A DNA stretch of 64,000 bases from assembly GCF_014202645.1 (NCBI RefSeq), contig NZ_JACHHG010000005.1:124001-188000 (forward strand). The letters are read 5' to 3'. The DNA comes from Deinobacterium chartae (GTDB lineage: Bacteria > Deinococcota > Deinococci > Deinococcales > Deinococcaceae). The notes beneath the pieces are model-generated. The model was not told where the DNA came from, made no database searches, and saw only the letters and a list, made by a program, of their open reading frames with translations. The position numbers and the translations under genes are program-made. Of the stretch, positions 9,484 to 18,181 are shown in pieces. Position 1 is the first letter of the stretch. Each line of letters starts with the position of its first letter.

Positions 9484-10136
9484 AGGGTTTCTCTCCCGGC
9501 CAGCACCGCGCGGCGCAGCAGCGGGTGCGGGCGGTAGCGGTCCTCGCCGTACTCCTGGTAGAGCCCCTCGAGCATGGCCAGCACCGCGCGCAGCCCGACG
9601 TGGCCGGCCCACTCGAGGGGACCGCGCGGGTAGTTGGTGCCCAGGCGCATGGCGGTGTCGATGGTGGCAGGATCGGCCACCCGCTCGGCCACCGCGCTCA
9701 CCGCCTCGTTCACCAGGCAGGCGACCGTGCGGGCGGCCACCCCGGCGGGGGTTTCCCCCACCTCGATCACCCGCAGCCCGGTGCTCTCCAGCAGTTCGCG
9801 CGCCTGCGCGACCAGGGCGGGACTGCTTTGCAGGGCGGGCATCAGCTCCAGAACGCTGGCGCGGCTGACCGGGGGCAGCGCGCTGAAGCCCACCACCCGG
9901 TCCGGATAGCAGGTGCGGGCCGCAAGATGCGTGGGCGAGGCCGGGTAGGTGAGGCTGAGCATGGGTGCCCGCGCCCGCAGGTCGAACAGCACCTGTTTCT
10001 CCTCGAGGGTCTCGCCAAAATCGATGATCCAGTCGGCCTGGGCAGCGCTCACCAGTTCGTGCGGGTTGCCCCGGTCGTGCAGTTGCTGCTCGAACTGGGC
10101 GCGCAACCGGGCACGTCCGAACAGGTGCAGCTTCAC
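9480..10136 (-). CDS. Degenerate 3-hydroxyacyl-CoA dehydrogenase-like protein
   Basis: 218 aa. The C-terminal half follows the 3HCDH C-domain: 'TPAGVAARTVACLVNEA', 'DPATIDTAMRLGTNYPRGPLEWA' (seen as IDTAMRLGTNYPRGPLEW) and a final YRPHPLLRRAV. The N-terminal NAD-binding half is shortened and has no GxGxxG. At the catalytic site the usual MHFFNP reads GFSALPP, so the catalytic His is Ser, although the Glu twelve residues on is kept. It is likely a pseudoenzyme. GTG start with AAGGAG, 10 nt behind the active dehydrogenase gene. Confidence 0.75.
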   Translation of the reverse strand: MKLHLFGRARLRAQFEQQLHDRGNPHELVSAAQADWIIDFGETLEEKQVLFDLRARAPMLSLTYPASPTHLAARTCYPDRVVGFSALPPVSRASVLELMPALQSSPALVAQARELLESTGLRVIEVGETPAGVAARTVACLVNEAVSAVAERVADPATIDTAMRLGTNYPRGPLEWAGHVGLRAVLAMLEGLYQEYGEDRYRPHPLLRRAVLAGRETL

Positions 10137-10146
10137 GCGCGCTCCT

Positions 10147-11001
10147 TCACGGGGCCTCCGGATAGTCGTAAAAGCCCCGGCCGGTCTTGCGTCCCAGACG
10201 CCCGGACTCGACCATGCGGGCCTGGATGGGGTGCGGACGGTAGCGGGGGTCTTCGAAGCAGGCCCGGTACACGCTCTGGGTGGCGGCGAAGTTCACGTCC
10301 AGGCCGATCAGGTCCATCAGTTCGAACGGGCCCATCCGAAAGCCCGCGCCGCGCAAGATGGCGTCGATGTCCGCGAACGACGCGATGCCCTCGCCGGCCA
10401 TGCGCAGGCCCTCGCCGTAGTACGGGCGGGCCACCCGGTTCACGATGAAGCCCGGCGTGTCCAGCGCGGCCACCGGGGTGCGGCCCATGCGCTGCGCCAG
10501 CGCGGTGACCGCTTCTACCGCCGTATCCGAGCTGAGGTCACCGCGGACCACCTCGACCAGCGGCATCAGCGGAGCCGGATTGAAAAAGTGCATCCCGACC
10601 AGCCTCGAGGGGTCTTTGAGCGCTCCGGCGATGGCGCTCACCGACAGCGTCGAGGTGTTGGTGGCCAGCACCGCCTGCGGGTGGGCCACCTCCTCGAGGC
10701 GGACGAAGATCTCGCGTTTGAGTTCAAAGCGCTCCGGGGCGGCCTCGATGATGATGCCCGCACCGGAAAGGTCCTCGTAACGATCGCCAAGGCTCAGGCG
10801 GCCCAGCAGGGTATCCGGGGCTTCCTCGAGGCGGCCCTTGGCGTGCAGTTTGGCAAAGGTTCCCTCAAGGTTGCCGCGCGCCCGCTCGAGCTGGGCGGGC
10901 TGAACGTCGAAGAGGGTCACGTGCAGGCCGCTTTGCAGGCCCAGTTGGGCGATGCCTGCGCCCATGGTTCCCGCACCAACGACCGCAATGCTGTGGGTCA
11001 T
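10147..11001 (-). CDS. paaH: 3-hydroxyacyl-CoA (3-hydroxybutyryl-CoA) dehydrogenase
   Basis: 284 aa, typical single-domain length. NAD-binding [13 protein letters not shown] at the N-terminus, [19 protein letters not shown], then the catalytic pair His in [10 protein letters not shown] and Glu twelve residues on in LVEVVRG. The C-domain has [18 protein letters not shown] and [14 protein letters not shown]. It oxidises 3-hydroxyacyl-CoA, the PaaH step if the operon is for phenylacetate. First gene of the eight-gene operon, with ACGGAGG before ATG 11001 and a strong promoter about 55 nt upstream. Confidence 0.93.
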   Translation of the reverse strand: MTHSIAVVGAGTMGAGIAQLGLQSGLHVTLFDVQPAQLERARGNLEGTFAKLHAKGRLEEAPDTLLGRLSLGDRYEDLSGAGIIIEAAPERFELKREIFVRLEEVAHPQAVLATNTSTLSVSAIAGALKDPSRLVGMHFFNPAPLMPLVEVVRGDLSSDTAVEAVTALAQRMGRTPVAALDTPGFIVNRVARPYYGEGLRMAGEGIASFADIDAILRGAGFRMGPFELMDLIGLDVNFAATQSVYRACFEDPRYRPHPIQARMVESGRLGRKTGRGFYDYPEAP

Positions 11002-11056
11002 GCTGCCTCCGTGGGAAGCGCGCCCTTGAAAAGCGCGTTTCTGTCGTTGTCAAGCC

Positions 11057-11086
11057 ACTATAACGGGCGTTCGTTAAAGGTGTCAA
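11057..11086 (-). promoter_or_regulatory. Promoter of the phenylacetate/acyl-CoA operon with TetR-type operator
   Basis: TTGACA (11081-11086) and TATAGT (11057-11062) with an 18-bp spacer. The spacer and -10 edge hold the dyad AACG-GG-CGTT at 11062-11071, extended by a further CGTTA to 11076. This matches at all but one fixed position the site I recall for Thermus PaaR, a TetR-family repressor relieved by phenylacetyl-CoA (CNAACGNNCGTTNG). No tetR gene is in the window. Confidence 0.75.
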
Positions 11087-11359
11087 CGCACCGGGATTGC
11101 GATTGCAAGGCCAGCATAGCAGAGCCTTCCACGCCGCAGGCCGCCTTGCCGGATTCGTGCGCTCGGCGGGTCACCTGCCTCCCGGAACAGGATCAGGGTT
11201 CCCCCGGATGTCCGCAGAAGAAGCGCGCGCACGACAGCGCTCTCAAGAACAGCGACCCACCGCAGCGGAACCCGACTAGGAGAAAGTGCGTTTCTTAGAC
11301 AAAAGACAGGTATGCTCAGTACTCGGCAACCCGCATCACCGCAACACCTGAGGAGCATT
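11087..11359. other. Intergenic stretch without a recognised gene
   Basis: About 270 nt between divergent units. I see no coding signature; a TATGCT box at 11311-11316 may be the -10 of the desaturase promoter, with no convincing -35. Confidence 0.4.
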
Positions 11360-12403
11360 GTGACCGAACTCAACCACCTGCGCGTCTACACCAAAGAACT
11401 CAAGCAGCACCTGCCCCGCGACATTTTCCAGCCGGTGCCGGCCCGGCTGCTGTGGCTCATTCCCTACCTCGGCCTGATCATCGCCGGAGCGCTGATCATC
11501 GCCCTCACCTCCTGGCCGATCGTCATCAAGATCGTGCTGAGCCTGATGATGGGGTTCTCTTTTGCCTCGCTGGGTTTCTTGGGCCACGAGGTCCTGCACG
11601 GCTCGGTGGTCAAGACCCCCTGGCTGCGCGATACCATCGGCGGCCTGTGCTTTTTCATCTTCGGCCTCTCCAGCAAGCTGTGGCGCAAGTGGCACAACGT
11701 GGACCACCACGGCCACACCCAGCACCCCAGCCTCGATCCGGACGCCTTTGAAACCCTCGAGGAGTACCACAAGCACGTGGGCATCCGTTTCCTGTACGGC
11801 CTGCCCCCGGCGCTGCGCAGCTTCGCCAACTTCGTGTCCTTTACCTTCTGGTTCTCGCTGCTCTCGCCGCTGATGCTCAAGCACTACCACCGCCACCTCA
11901 AGCCGCGCGAGCGGGCGGTGATGTACGCCCAGACCCTCTTCCCCTACCTGTTCTGGATCACCGTGGGCATCCTGGTCGGCCCGGTGCACTTTATCCTGAT
12001 CGTGGTGATCCCGGCATTGATCGCCAACTTCCTGGTGATGTCCTACATCGCCACCAACCACCTGCTGTGCCCGCTGACCGAGACCAACGACCCGCTGGCC
12101 AACAGTCTGACCATCCAAAACCCCCGCTGGCTCGACTTCCTGCACCTCAACTTCTCGCACCACGTCGAGCACCACATCTTCCCCTCGGTTAACCCGGTGC
12201 ACGCGCCCAAGATTCGGGCCCTGCTGCTGCGCCTGTACCCCGACCGCTACCAGCAGATGACGTGGGGCCGCGCCCTGCTGACGCTGTGGCGCACCCCGCG
12301 CCTGTACGGCCCCGACCACAAGACCCTGGTCAGCCCCGAGGGCATGACCTTCGGCACGCTGGGTCACGGGCTGGACCCCAAAAACGTTCGCCCCAAGAAG
12401 TAA
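11360..12403 (+). CDS. Membrane fatty-acid desaturase
   Basis: 347 aa acyl-lipid type desaturase. The three histidine boxes that bind the di-iron centre are present: GHEVLH, HNVDHHGH and FSHHVEHH, with four or more hydrophobic segments between them. It introduces a double bond in acyl chains for membrane fluidity. I use GTG 11360, preceded by AGGAG; an in-frame ATG at 11312 overlaps a possible -10 box and lacks a good ribosome site. A bidirectional terminator follows. Regiospecificity (delta-9 or delta-12) is not decided. Confidence 0.9.
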   Translation: MTELNHLRVYTKELKQHLPRDIFQPVPARLLWLIPYLGLIIAGALIIALTSWPIVIKIVLSLMMGFSFASLGFLGHEVLHGSVVKTPWLRDTIGGLCFFIFGLSSKLWRKWHNVDHHGHTQHPSLDPDAFETLEEYHKHVGIRFLYGLPPALRSFANFVSFTFWFSLLSPLMLKHYHRHLKPRERAVMYAQTLFPYLFWITVGILVGPVHFILIVVIPALIANFLVMSYIATNHLLCPLTETNDPLANSLTIQNPRWLDFLHLNFSHHVEHHIFPSVNPVHAPKIRALLLRLYPDRYQQMTWGRALLTLWRTPRLYGPDHKTLVSPEGMTFGTLGHGLDPKNVRPKK

Positions 12404-12416
12404 ACCGCCCCACCGC

Positions 12417-12453
12417 AAAGAAGCAGCGGCTCCCAGGGAGCCGCTGCTTCTTT
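12417..12453. terminator. Bidirectional hairpin terminator
   Basis: A 17-bp perfect stem with a CAG loop, bounded by AAAG and CTTT, between the convergent desaturase and DUF2339 genes. Confidence 0.85.
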
Positions 12454-12475
12454 GCCCCTTCAGGCGCAGGGCATG

Positions 12476-15067
12476 CTAGGTTCCATCCGCCGGGGCAGGC
12501 GGCTCCGGAGCCCGCGGCGGAGCGGGGACCAGATAACCGATCAGCAGCATCAGCAGCCCCACACCCACAAAACTCACCACCCGAGCCAGCGTCCCGCTGC
12601 CCGCCAGGTCCACCAGGAACAGCTTGAGCAGCACCGCTCCCAACAACACCGCTCCGAAGACCCACACCCCCCGCTCGCCGCTGCGGCGTGCCCACAACAT
12701 GGCGGCCAGCGCCACCACGCTCCAGCCGAGCGACAGCACCGCCTGCGCCGCGCCGCTGGCCAGCAGATCCCCGAAGGCGTAGGGAATCCCCTCGAGGCGC
12801 GCAGCGGCCCGCAGCAGCGCCGCCGACCACCACAGCACGAACAGCACGCCCAGGGCATGCGGCATCAGGCCGGGCGGCCACGCGTCTCGCCAGCGTTCCA
12901 GCGCGTGGGCCAGCGGCCCACCCGCGCGCAGCCCGCGCGTGGTCAGCAACTGCACGCCCAGCAGCGGCACCAGCAGCAGGCACAGGTCCAGCGGATTGAG
13001 CAGCGGAACGAACGGCAGCGGTGCCGAATCGCCCGGAACGCCCAGCGCGAGCAGAAACCACAGCACCCCGAAGCCCAGCAGCGGCAGGGCCGCCCCCAGC
13101 GCCCAGGCGGTCGCGTGCCTGCGCACGTGCACCGCCCGGGGGGACAGCTCGAACAGCAGCAGCGCGCACGCTACCGGCACCGCTCCCAGCGCGGCCTGCG
13201 CCCAGGTGGGGTTAATAAAGGCTCGTGCCAGGCCCTGCACCGCCTCGAGGGTCAGCAGGGTGCTCAGCAGCAGGTAACTGCCCGCCCCGTGCGCCCCACC
13301 CAGCAAACCGCGCGACAGCAGCACGGCCTGCGCCGCGAAGAAGACCGCAGCAGCCCAGGTAGCCAGCGGCCGGTCGAGCAGCGCGTCGGTCAGCAGCAGC
13401 GGCAGCGCCGGCAACAGCAGCAGCCGGGCCGGCCAGCGCAGCAGATCACCTGCACCCGAGAGCAGCGCCATCAGCAGCGCCGAGGCGCTCCAGTACATCA
13501 GCACGGCTCCCCAGCCGCTGTCCGGGCGCAGCTCCCACAACGCCAGCGCCCCGCCGCCGTACCACACCAGCAGCGCCCACACGCCCAGCGCCCGGCTGAG
13601 CCACCGATCGAGCAGCGGACGGCTCTGCCCCAGCAGCGTGGCGGTCAGCAGGCCCGCCGCCCCCAGCAGCACACTGGTCCACAGCAGCGTCAACGCCCCC
13701 GCAGCGTAGGGCAGCACCAGCAGCGGGCCGGCCACCTGCAGGGCAGCTCCCGCGCGGCGGTAAAACGGCAGAGAGCGGCCTGCCCAGGCGAGTGCCACCC
13801 CCTCGAGGGCCCACACCACGCCGCCAGGAACGGCCTCGAGGCCGAGGGGCACGCTGAGCGTCACGAAGACCACCGCCAGGGCGCGGTACGCCTCGCTCGG
13901 CACGCGCTGATCGCGCGACCACGCAAAACGCGCCGCATAGAACAGCGCCAGCAGCAGCGCGCTGAGGGTCAGCGGCCCGCGCTCGCCCAGCAGCAGGGCA
14001 CTTTGCAGCAGGCTGAAGGCCAGCGGCGGACCGAACAACAGCACCGCGTCTACGCGCGCGTCACGCGCCCGGGGCGGCAGCAGGGTATACGCCAGAAAAA
14101 ATCCGATCAACGCCAACTCGGTGAGCCAGAAGGCCTCTGGGCGGTAGCGGAAAAACCCCCACAGCCCGCCGATCACGAAGGTGAAGGTGAATCCCAGCAG
14201 GCTCAGGCCGTCCCAGTGCCGTGCGCGCGCCAGCAGCAGCACGCCCGCGCCCAGCAGCGCGTCGTAGGCGAAGATCAATCCGGGCGGAGCATCCGGAGCG
14301 CTCAGCACCGGGGCCAGGAAACCGCCGATGGCTGCCATGCCCGCCAGCACCTGCGCGCGCTGCAGCGTGGCCAGCAACGCCAGTGCCGCGCTGAGTGCGA
14401 CCAGCAGCGTGAGCGCGGCGGGCGGCGACAGCAGGTGGTACAGGGCCGTGCCCGCGTACACGGTCAGGTACAGCAGTCCGATACCCGTACCCTGCAGCAC
14501 CAGCGCGTAATCGCGCCGAACCCGGCGCAACCGCCAGCCCAGGCCCAGCAGCAGCAGCGCTACTATCACCACACCGGCCAGCCGCAGACGGATCGGCAAC
14601 AGGCCCGCGTCGGCCGCGTACTTGGTCAGCAGGCCGGTCCCGATGAACAGCAGAACTGCCCCCACCCGCGCCCAGGGGCTGCTGCCCACCAGCCACTGTG
14701 GCCAGCGCAGCCCGCCCCCGCCCTCGAGCTTGGCCGGGCGGGAGCGAGCCGGGGGCGCGTCCAGCGGAACAGGGCGCGGCAACGGCGGTGATTTGGGCGG
14801 TTCACCCGGAGCGGACAGGGGCGAGGTGTCCAGCGGCACCGGCCGGGGCGTCGGCGCGTGACCTCGAGTCGGCTCCGCTCCCGCAGCGAGGTCCGTACGG
14901 CGCGCGAGGTCCTCGAGGTCGCGTCGCAGCGTCTTGAGCTGAACCTGGATGTCCAGGGCCAGCCACGCCAGGTAACCGAGGGCGGCTCCCAGCAGCAGGC
15001 CCGCGAACGGCGCGCTTTCTGCCAGCCATCCGAGGGCGGCTCCCAGCAGCACGTAGGCGATCACCAA
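12476..15067 (-). CDS. DUF2339 polytopic membrane protein
   Basis: 863 aa, made almost entirely of hydrophobic helices (about 25 can be drawn), with a short soluble Pro-rich segment near residues 60-110 after an N-terminal TM and a charged coiled piece (LKTLRRDLEDLARR). This is the DUF2339 layout; the final helices and a Pro-rich tail match the family. Function is unknown; in other bacteria it is an inner-membrane protein. TTG start chosen for AGGAGGAT seven nt upstream; GTG follows directly as an alternative. The whole plus-strand complement is open by codon bias but is not a gene. Confidence 0.85.
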   Translation of the reverse strand: MVIAYVLLGAALGWLAESAPFAGLLLGAALGYLAWLALDIQVQLKTLRRDLEDLARRTDLAAGAEPTRGHAPTPRPVPLDTSPLSAPGEPPKSPPLPRPVPLDAPPARSRPAKLEGGGGLRWPQWLVGSSPWARVGAVLLFIGTGLLTKYAADAGLLPIRLRLAGVVIVALLLLGLGWRLRRVRRDYALVLQGTGIGLLYLTVYAGTALYHLLSPPAALTLLVALSAALALLATLQRAQVLAGMAAIGGFLAPVLSAPDAPPGLIFAYDALLGAGVLLLARARHWDGLSLLGFTFTFVIGGLWGFFRYRPEAFWLTELALIGFFLAYTLLPPRARDARVDAVLLFGPPLAFSLLQSALLLGERGPLTLSALLLALFYAARFAWSRDQRVPSEAYRALAVVFVTLSVPLGLEAVPGGVVWALEGVALAWAGRSLPFYRRAGAALQVAGPLLVLPYAAGALTLLWTSVLLGAAGLLTATLLGQSRPLLDRWLSRALGVWALLVWYGGGALALWELRPDSGWGAVLMYWSASALLMALLSGAGDLLRWPARLLLLPALPLLLTDALLDRPLATWAAAVFFAAQAVLLSRGLLGGAHGAGSYLLLSTLLTLEAVQGLARAFINPTWAQAALGAVPVACALLLFELSPRAVHVRRHATAWALGAALPLLGFGVLWFLLALGVPGDSAPLPFVPLLNPLDLCLLLVPLLGVQLLTTRGLRAGGPLAHALERWRDAWPPGLMPHALGVLFVLWWSAALLRAAARLEGIPYAFGDLLASGAAQAVLSLGWSVVALAAMLWARRSGERGVWVFGAVLLGAVLLKLFLVDLAGSGTLARVVSFVGVGLLMLLIGYLVPAPPRAPEPPAPADGT

Positions 15068-15327
15068 GCGGTATCCTCCTCCTTTTGGTTCCTGCGTTCA
15101 TTGTAGGGCCGAGCCCGCCTTTTCGCCGATGCCCTCCGGGCGGCCTCGGTCTTACCCGCGTCCGGGCCCGCAAGGGTCACCCGCTCTGAATGCACGGTCC
15201 GGTTGGCAGTCCGGACGCCCGCGATGTCGGGCCAGTCACCTTCCCCGCGCAACGGGGTCGTCCAAGAGCGGGCGCGCGGCGCAGCCTGAAGCTGCGGATC
15301 GCCGTTCGTCCGTGAAAGGAGACCGGT

Positions 15328-15600
15328 ATGCTGGTCCAACGGACCGTTGATTTCGAAGATCCGTGCTGGGTGGGGGTATTCGAGCGCCTCGCAGGCAGGC
15401 GCCGCGAGGCCGCCCGGGCGGTGTTCGGGGCCGAGCCGAACCCGGCCGAGCTGTACGCCTGAATGCTGGAGCGCTACGCCCCCAAGGTGCGTGATGGGGC
15501 TGCGCTGCCGGGCACCGACCCGGCCGGGTCTTCAGCGGCTCTTAAGAGGACAAACCCTCAGCGTCCGGTCTGGGTTAGCGTGAGGCAGGACAGGAGGTGC
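15328..15600 (+). pseudogene. DUF2992 (YjdF-like) gene split by an in-frame TGA
   Basis: AAAGGAG followed after 6 nt by ATG 15328 opens a frame reading VDFEDPCWVGVFER and RAVFGAEPNPAELYA, the conserved first half of DUF2992/YjdF. A TGA at 15460-15462 then stops it, but the same frame continues MLERYAPKVR, the next family element. One base (TGA for TGG) separates it from an intact domain. The tail after about 15500 no longer looks like the family. Either a decayed gene, a 44-codon remnant, or readthrough. Confidence 0.6.
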
Positions 15601-15604
15601 TCTT

Positions 15605-17503
15605 TTGGCGCGCTACAAACAGCTCAAGAGCTACGGACTGATCGGGAACCTCGAGACCTGCGCCCTGGTCGGCAAGGACGGCGCGGTGGAGTGGCTGTGC
15701 TGGCCGCGCCTCGACGCACCCAGCGTGTTCGCCTCGCTGCTGGACCTCGAGGTGGGCGGACACTTCCGCATTCGCCCCTGCGGCTCGTACGCCTCGCTGC
15801 AACGTTACCGCGAGGACACCAACGTCCTCGAGACCACTTTTGAGACCGCGACCGGGCGACTGGTGCTGGTCGACTTTATGCCGGTCCAGACCGGCAACGA
15901 GGAGCGGCCCCTGCGGGCTCTGCTGCGGCGGGTGCGCGTCGAGGACGGCGCGGTGCGCCTCGAGCTCGGCTTCCGGCCGCGCTTCGACTACGCTCGGGGG
16001 CACACCCGGCTCGAGGTCACGGGGAACAGCGTGCGCGCCTGGCAGGGCGAGCAGGCCCTGCGGCTCGACGGCCCCGAAGGTCTCGTGCTAAAAGACCTCG
16101 CGGACGGCAGCCAGGAGGTGCAGGGCCGCTGGCTGCTGACCCAGGGCGAGGACCTGTGGTTCGTGCTGCAAGACGACGCGGCGGCGGCGCTGAGCGAGCC
16201 CGAGTGCGAGCGCCTGCTGAACCGGGACCTGAGCTTCTGGCGGCGCTGGGTGCGGCGTCCCCCGCAGCTGCCGTGCCTGGAGCGCAATCCCTACCGCGAG
16301 ATCGTGCAGCGTTCGGCGCTGGCCCTCAAGCTGCTGTGCTGCGATCCCGAGGGCGGCATCGCGGCAGCCCCCACCACCTCGCTGCCCGAGGAGATCGGCG
16401 GGGTGCGCAACTGGGACTACCGCTACGCCTGGATCCGTGACTCGAGCTTCACCGTGCAGGCCCTGTACGACCTGGGCTTCATCGAGGAGGCCCGACGGCA
16501 CCTGCACTGGTTCCGCGCGGTGTGCAAGGAGGTGACGCACCCCTCGGAACTGCGGGTGATGTACGGCCTGGACCGCCGTCCGGCCCCGCCCGAGCAGAAC
16601 CTGAATCACCTCGAGGGGTACCGGGGCTCGAAGCCGGTACGGATTGGCAACGGCGCAGTGGACCAGTTGCAGCTCGACATCTACGGCGAGCTGGTCAATG
16701 CCTTTTACGAGACGGTGCGTTACGACAAGGAGCTCAACCAGGAGGACTGGGACTGGGTGCGCCGCCTCACCGACTACGTGTGCGAGGCCTGGACGCTGCC
16801 CGACGCCGGCATCTGGGAAGTGCGCTCCGAGCCGCGCCATCACACCTACTCCAAGCTGATGTGCTGGGTCGCACTCGACCGCTCGATCCGGCTGGCCGAG
16901 GAGCGCGGCTTCGACGCTCCGCTGGACACCTGGCGTACGGTGCGCCAGGACATTCGCGAGGCGATTCTAACCCAGGGCTTCAGCCCCCGGCTGAACGCTT
17001 TCGTGCAGTACTTCGGCGGTGAGGAGCTGGACGCCACCAGCTTGCTGATCCCGGTCCTCGAGTTTCTGCCGCCGGAAGATCCGCGCGTACAAGGTACGCT
17101 CGAGGCGACCTTGCAGCACCTGACCCACGACGGGCTGGTGCAGCGCTACGGCAGCGGCACGGACGACGGCTTGACCGGCGGCGAGGGCGCTTTTATCCTG
17201 TGCAGCTTCTGGCTGGTGGACGCCCTGGCGATCTCGGGACGCATGCAGGAGGCCGAAGCGCTGTTCGACCACCTGCTGGACTACGCCAGTCCGCTGGGCC
17301 TGATCGCCGAGGAGGTGGACCTGCGAACCGGGGAACTGCTGGGCAACTTTCCGCAGGCCTACAGCCACGTGGGCCTGATCAACTCGGTGCTGTACCTGTG
17401 CCGCTTCCGCCTGACCGGGGCTACCCCCGATCCGGTGGGCACTCCGCAGCGCACGCGCGAGAAACTGGCGCAGTCCGGCGAGAACCTGCGCTCGCAGCCC
17501 TGA
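15605..17503 (+). CDS. Glycoside hydrolase family 15 (glucoamylase/trehalase-like)
   Basis: 632 aa, the standard bacterial GH15 plan: an N-terminal beta-sandwich (KSYGLIGNLETCALVG, DGAVEWLCWPRLDAPS) and a C-terminal (alpha/alpha)6 barrel with GVRNWDYRYAWIRDSSFT, the hallmark of the family, and GEGAFILCSFWLVDAL near the catalytic base region. It releases glucose from alpha-glucans or cleaves trehalose; the substrate is not decided, and no signal peptide is present, so it is cytoplasmic. TTG start chosen for AGGAGG at 15592-15597. The gene ends 3 nt before the convergent PPOX gene. Confidence 0.9.
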   Translation: MARYKQLKSYGLIGNLETCALVGKDGAVEWLCWPRLDAPSVFASLLDLEVGGHFRIRPCGSYASLQRYREDTNVLETTFETATGRLVLVDFMPVQTGNEERPLRALLRRVRVEDGAVRLELGFRPRFDYARGHTRLEVTGNSVRAWQGEQALRLDGPEGLVLKDLADGSQEVQGRWLLTQGEDLWFVLQDDAAAALSEPECERLLNRDLSFWRRWVRRPPQLPCLERNPYREIVQRSALALKLLCCDPEGGIAAAPTTSLPEEIGGVRNWDYRYAWIRDSSFTVQALYDLGFIEEARRHLHWFRAVCKEVTHPSELRVMYGLDRRPAPPEQNLNHLEGYRGSKPVRIGNGAVDQLQLDIYGELVNAFYETVRYDKELNQEDWDWVRRLTDYVCEAWTLPDAGIWEVRSEPRHHTYSKLMCWVALDRSIRLAEERGFDAPLDTWRTVRQDIREAILTQGFSPRLNAFVQYFGGEELDATSLLIPVLEFLPPEDPRVQGTLEATLQHLTHDGLVQRYGSGTDDGLTGGEGAFILCSFWLVDALAISGRMQEAEALFDHLLDYASPLGLIAEEVDLRTGELLGNFPQAYSHVGLINSVLYLCRFRLTGATPDPVGTPQRTREKLAQSGENLRSQP

Positions 17504-17506
17504 GGG

Positions 17507-18133
17507 TCAGTACAGCGTCTTGCGCACGGTCTCGTGGGCCTGTGCGTCGTACTCGGCGGCATTCACCCGCCCCCCGGTGTGCGCCGCGAGGACCTGCCCG
17601 AAACTGGGCAGGTCCTCGCGGCGCACGAAGCGCTGTGCGTTCCACAGCTCCGAGCGCACCAGCGCCCTCGAGCACTGCATGAACACCTCGAGTGCTCGGA
17701 TCACCAGCGCGCTGCGCGGCAAGGTGCCCTGAACCGCGCAGGCCTCGAGCAGCTCGGGATGGGTGGAGACGTAGGCGCTGCCGTTGACGCGCAGCGTCTC
17801 GTTCACGCCGGGCACCACGAACAGCAGGCCCACCCGGGGGTCTTGCACCACGTTGCGCAGGCTGTCGATGCGGTTGTTGCCGCGGCGGTCGGGCAACAGC
17901 AGGGTGTGGTCATCGAGCACCCGCACAAAGCCCGGCGCGTCTCCGCGCGGCGAGCAGTCCAGGCCCTGCGGCCCTGCGGTAGCCAGCAGCACGAACGGGG
18001 AGACGGCAATAAAGCGGCGACAGTGCGCGTCGAGGCGGTCGATCTGCTTGAGCAGGGCCCGCTCGCTGGGCGGGCCATACAGGGCGCTGAGCACCTCGAG
18101 GCTGGTCACGGCGTAAGGATCGTCGGGGTGCAT
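17507..18133 (-). CDS. FMN-dependent PPOX-type flavoprotein
   Basis: About 208 aa, pyridoxamine-5'-phosphate-oxidase fold of the MSMEG_1061-like group: FIAVSPFVLLATAGPQGLDCSPRGDAPGFV is the typical N-terminal strand pair (quoted in part as FVLLATA and SPRGDAPGFV), followed by LLLPDRRGNNRIDSLRN and VGLLFVVPG. FMN binding is expected; the redox substrate is unknown. ATG 18133 is my choice; GTG 18148 is also open. Its 3' end contains a perfect 21-bp inverted repeat described separately. Confidence 0.8.
   Translation of the reverse strand: MHPDDPYAVTSLEVLSALYGPPSERALLKQIDRLDAHCRRFIAVSPFVLLATAGPQGLDCSPRGDAPGFVRVLDDHTLLLPDRRGNNRIDSLRNVVQDPRVGLLFVVPGVNETLRVNGSAYVSTHPELLEACAVQGTLPRSALVIRALEVFMQCSRALVRSELWNAQRFVRREDLPSFGQVLAAHTGGRVNAAEYDAQAHETVRKTLY
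17579..17626. repeat. Perfect 21-bp inverted repeat inside the PPOX coding sequence
   Basis: Arms 17579-17599 and 17606-17626 are exact complements with a 6-nt loop. It lies 75 nt beyond the stop of the convergent GH15 gene, so it may terminate GH15 transcription from within the neighbour. Confidence 0.85.
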
Positions 18134-18181
18134 GCCCTGGCATACCACAGTGGCGCTGAAACAGCGCCGGGAAGGCAGGCG

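Noticed and set aside
4607-11001. Complete phenylacetate pathway
   Set aside because: The paaABCDE epoxidase and paaZ genes are not in the window; only the ligase and lower acyl-CoA steps are seen.
12452-14791. 779-aa open frame opposite the DUF2339 gene
   Set aside because: Composition is Gln/Arg/His-rich shadow of a GC-rich membrane-protein gene, with no domain or ribosome site.
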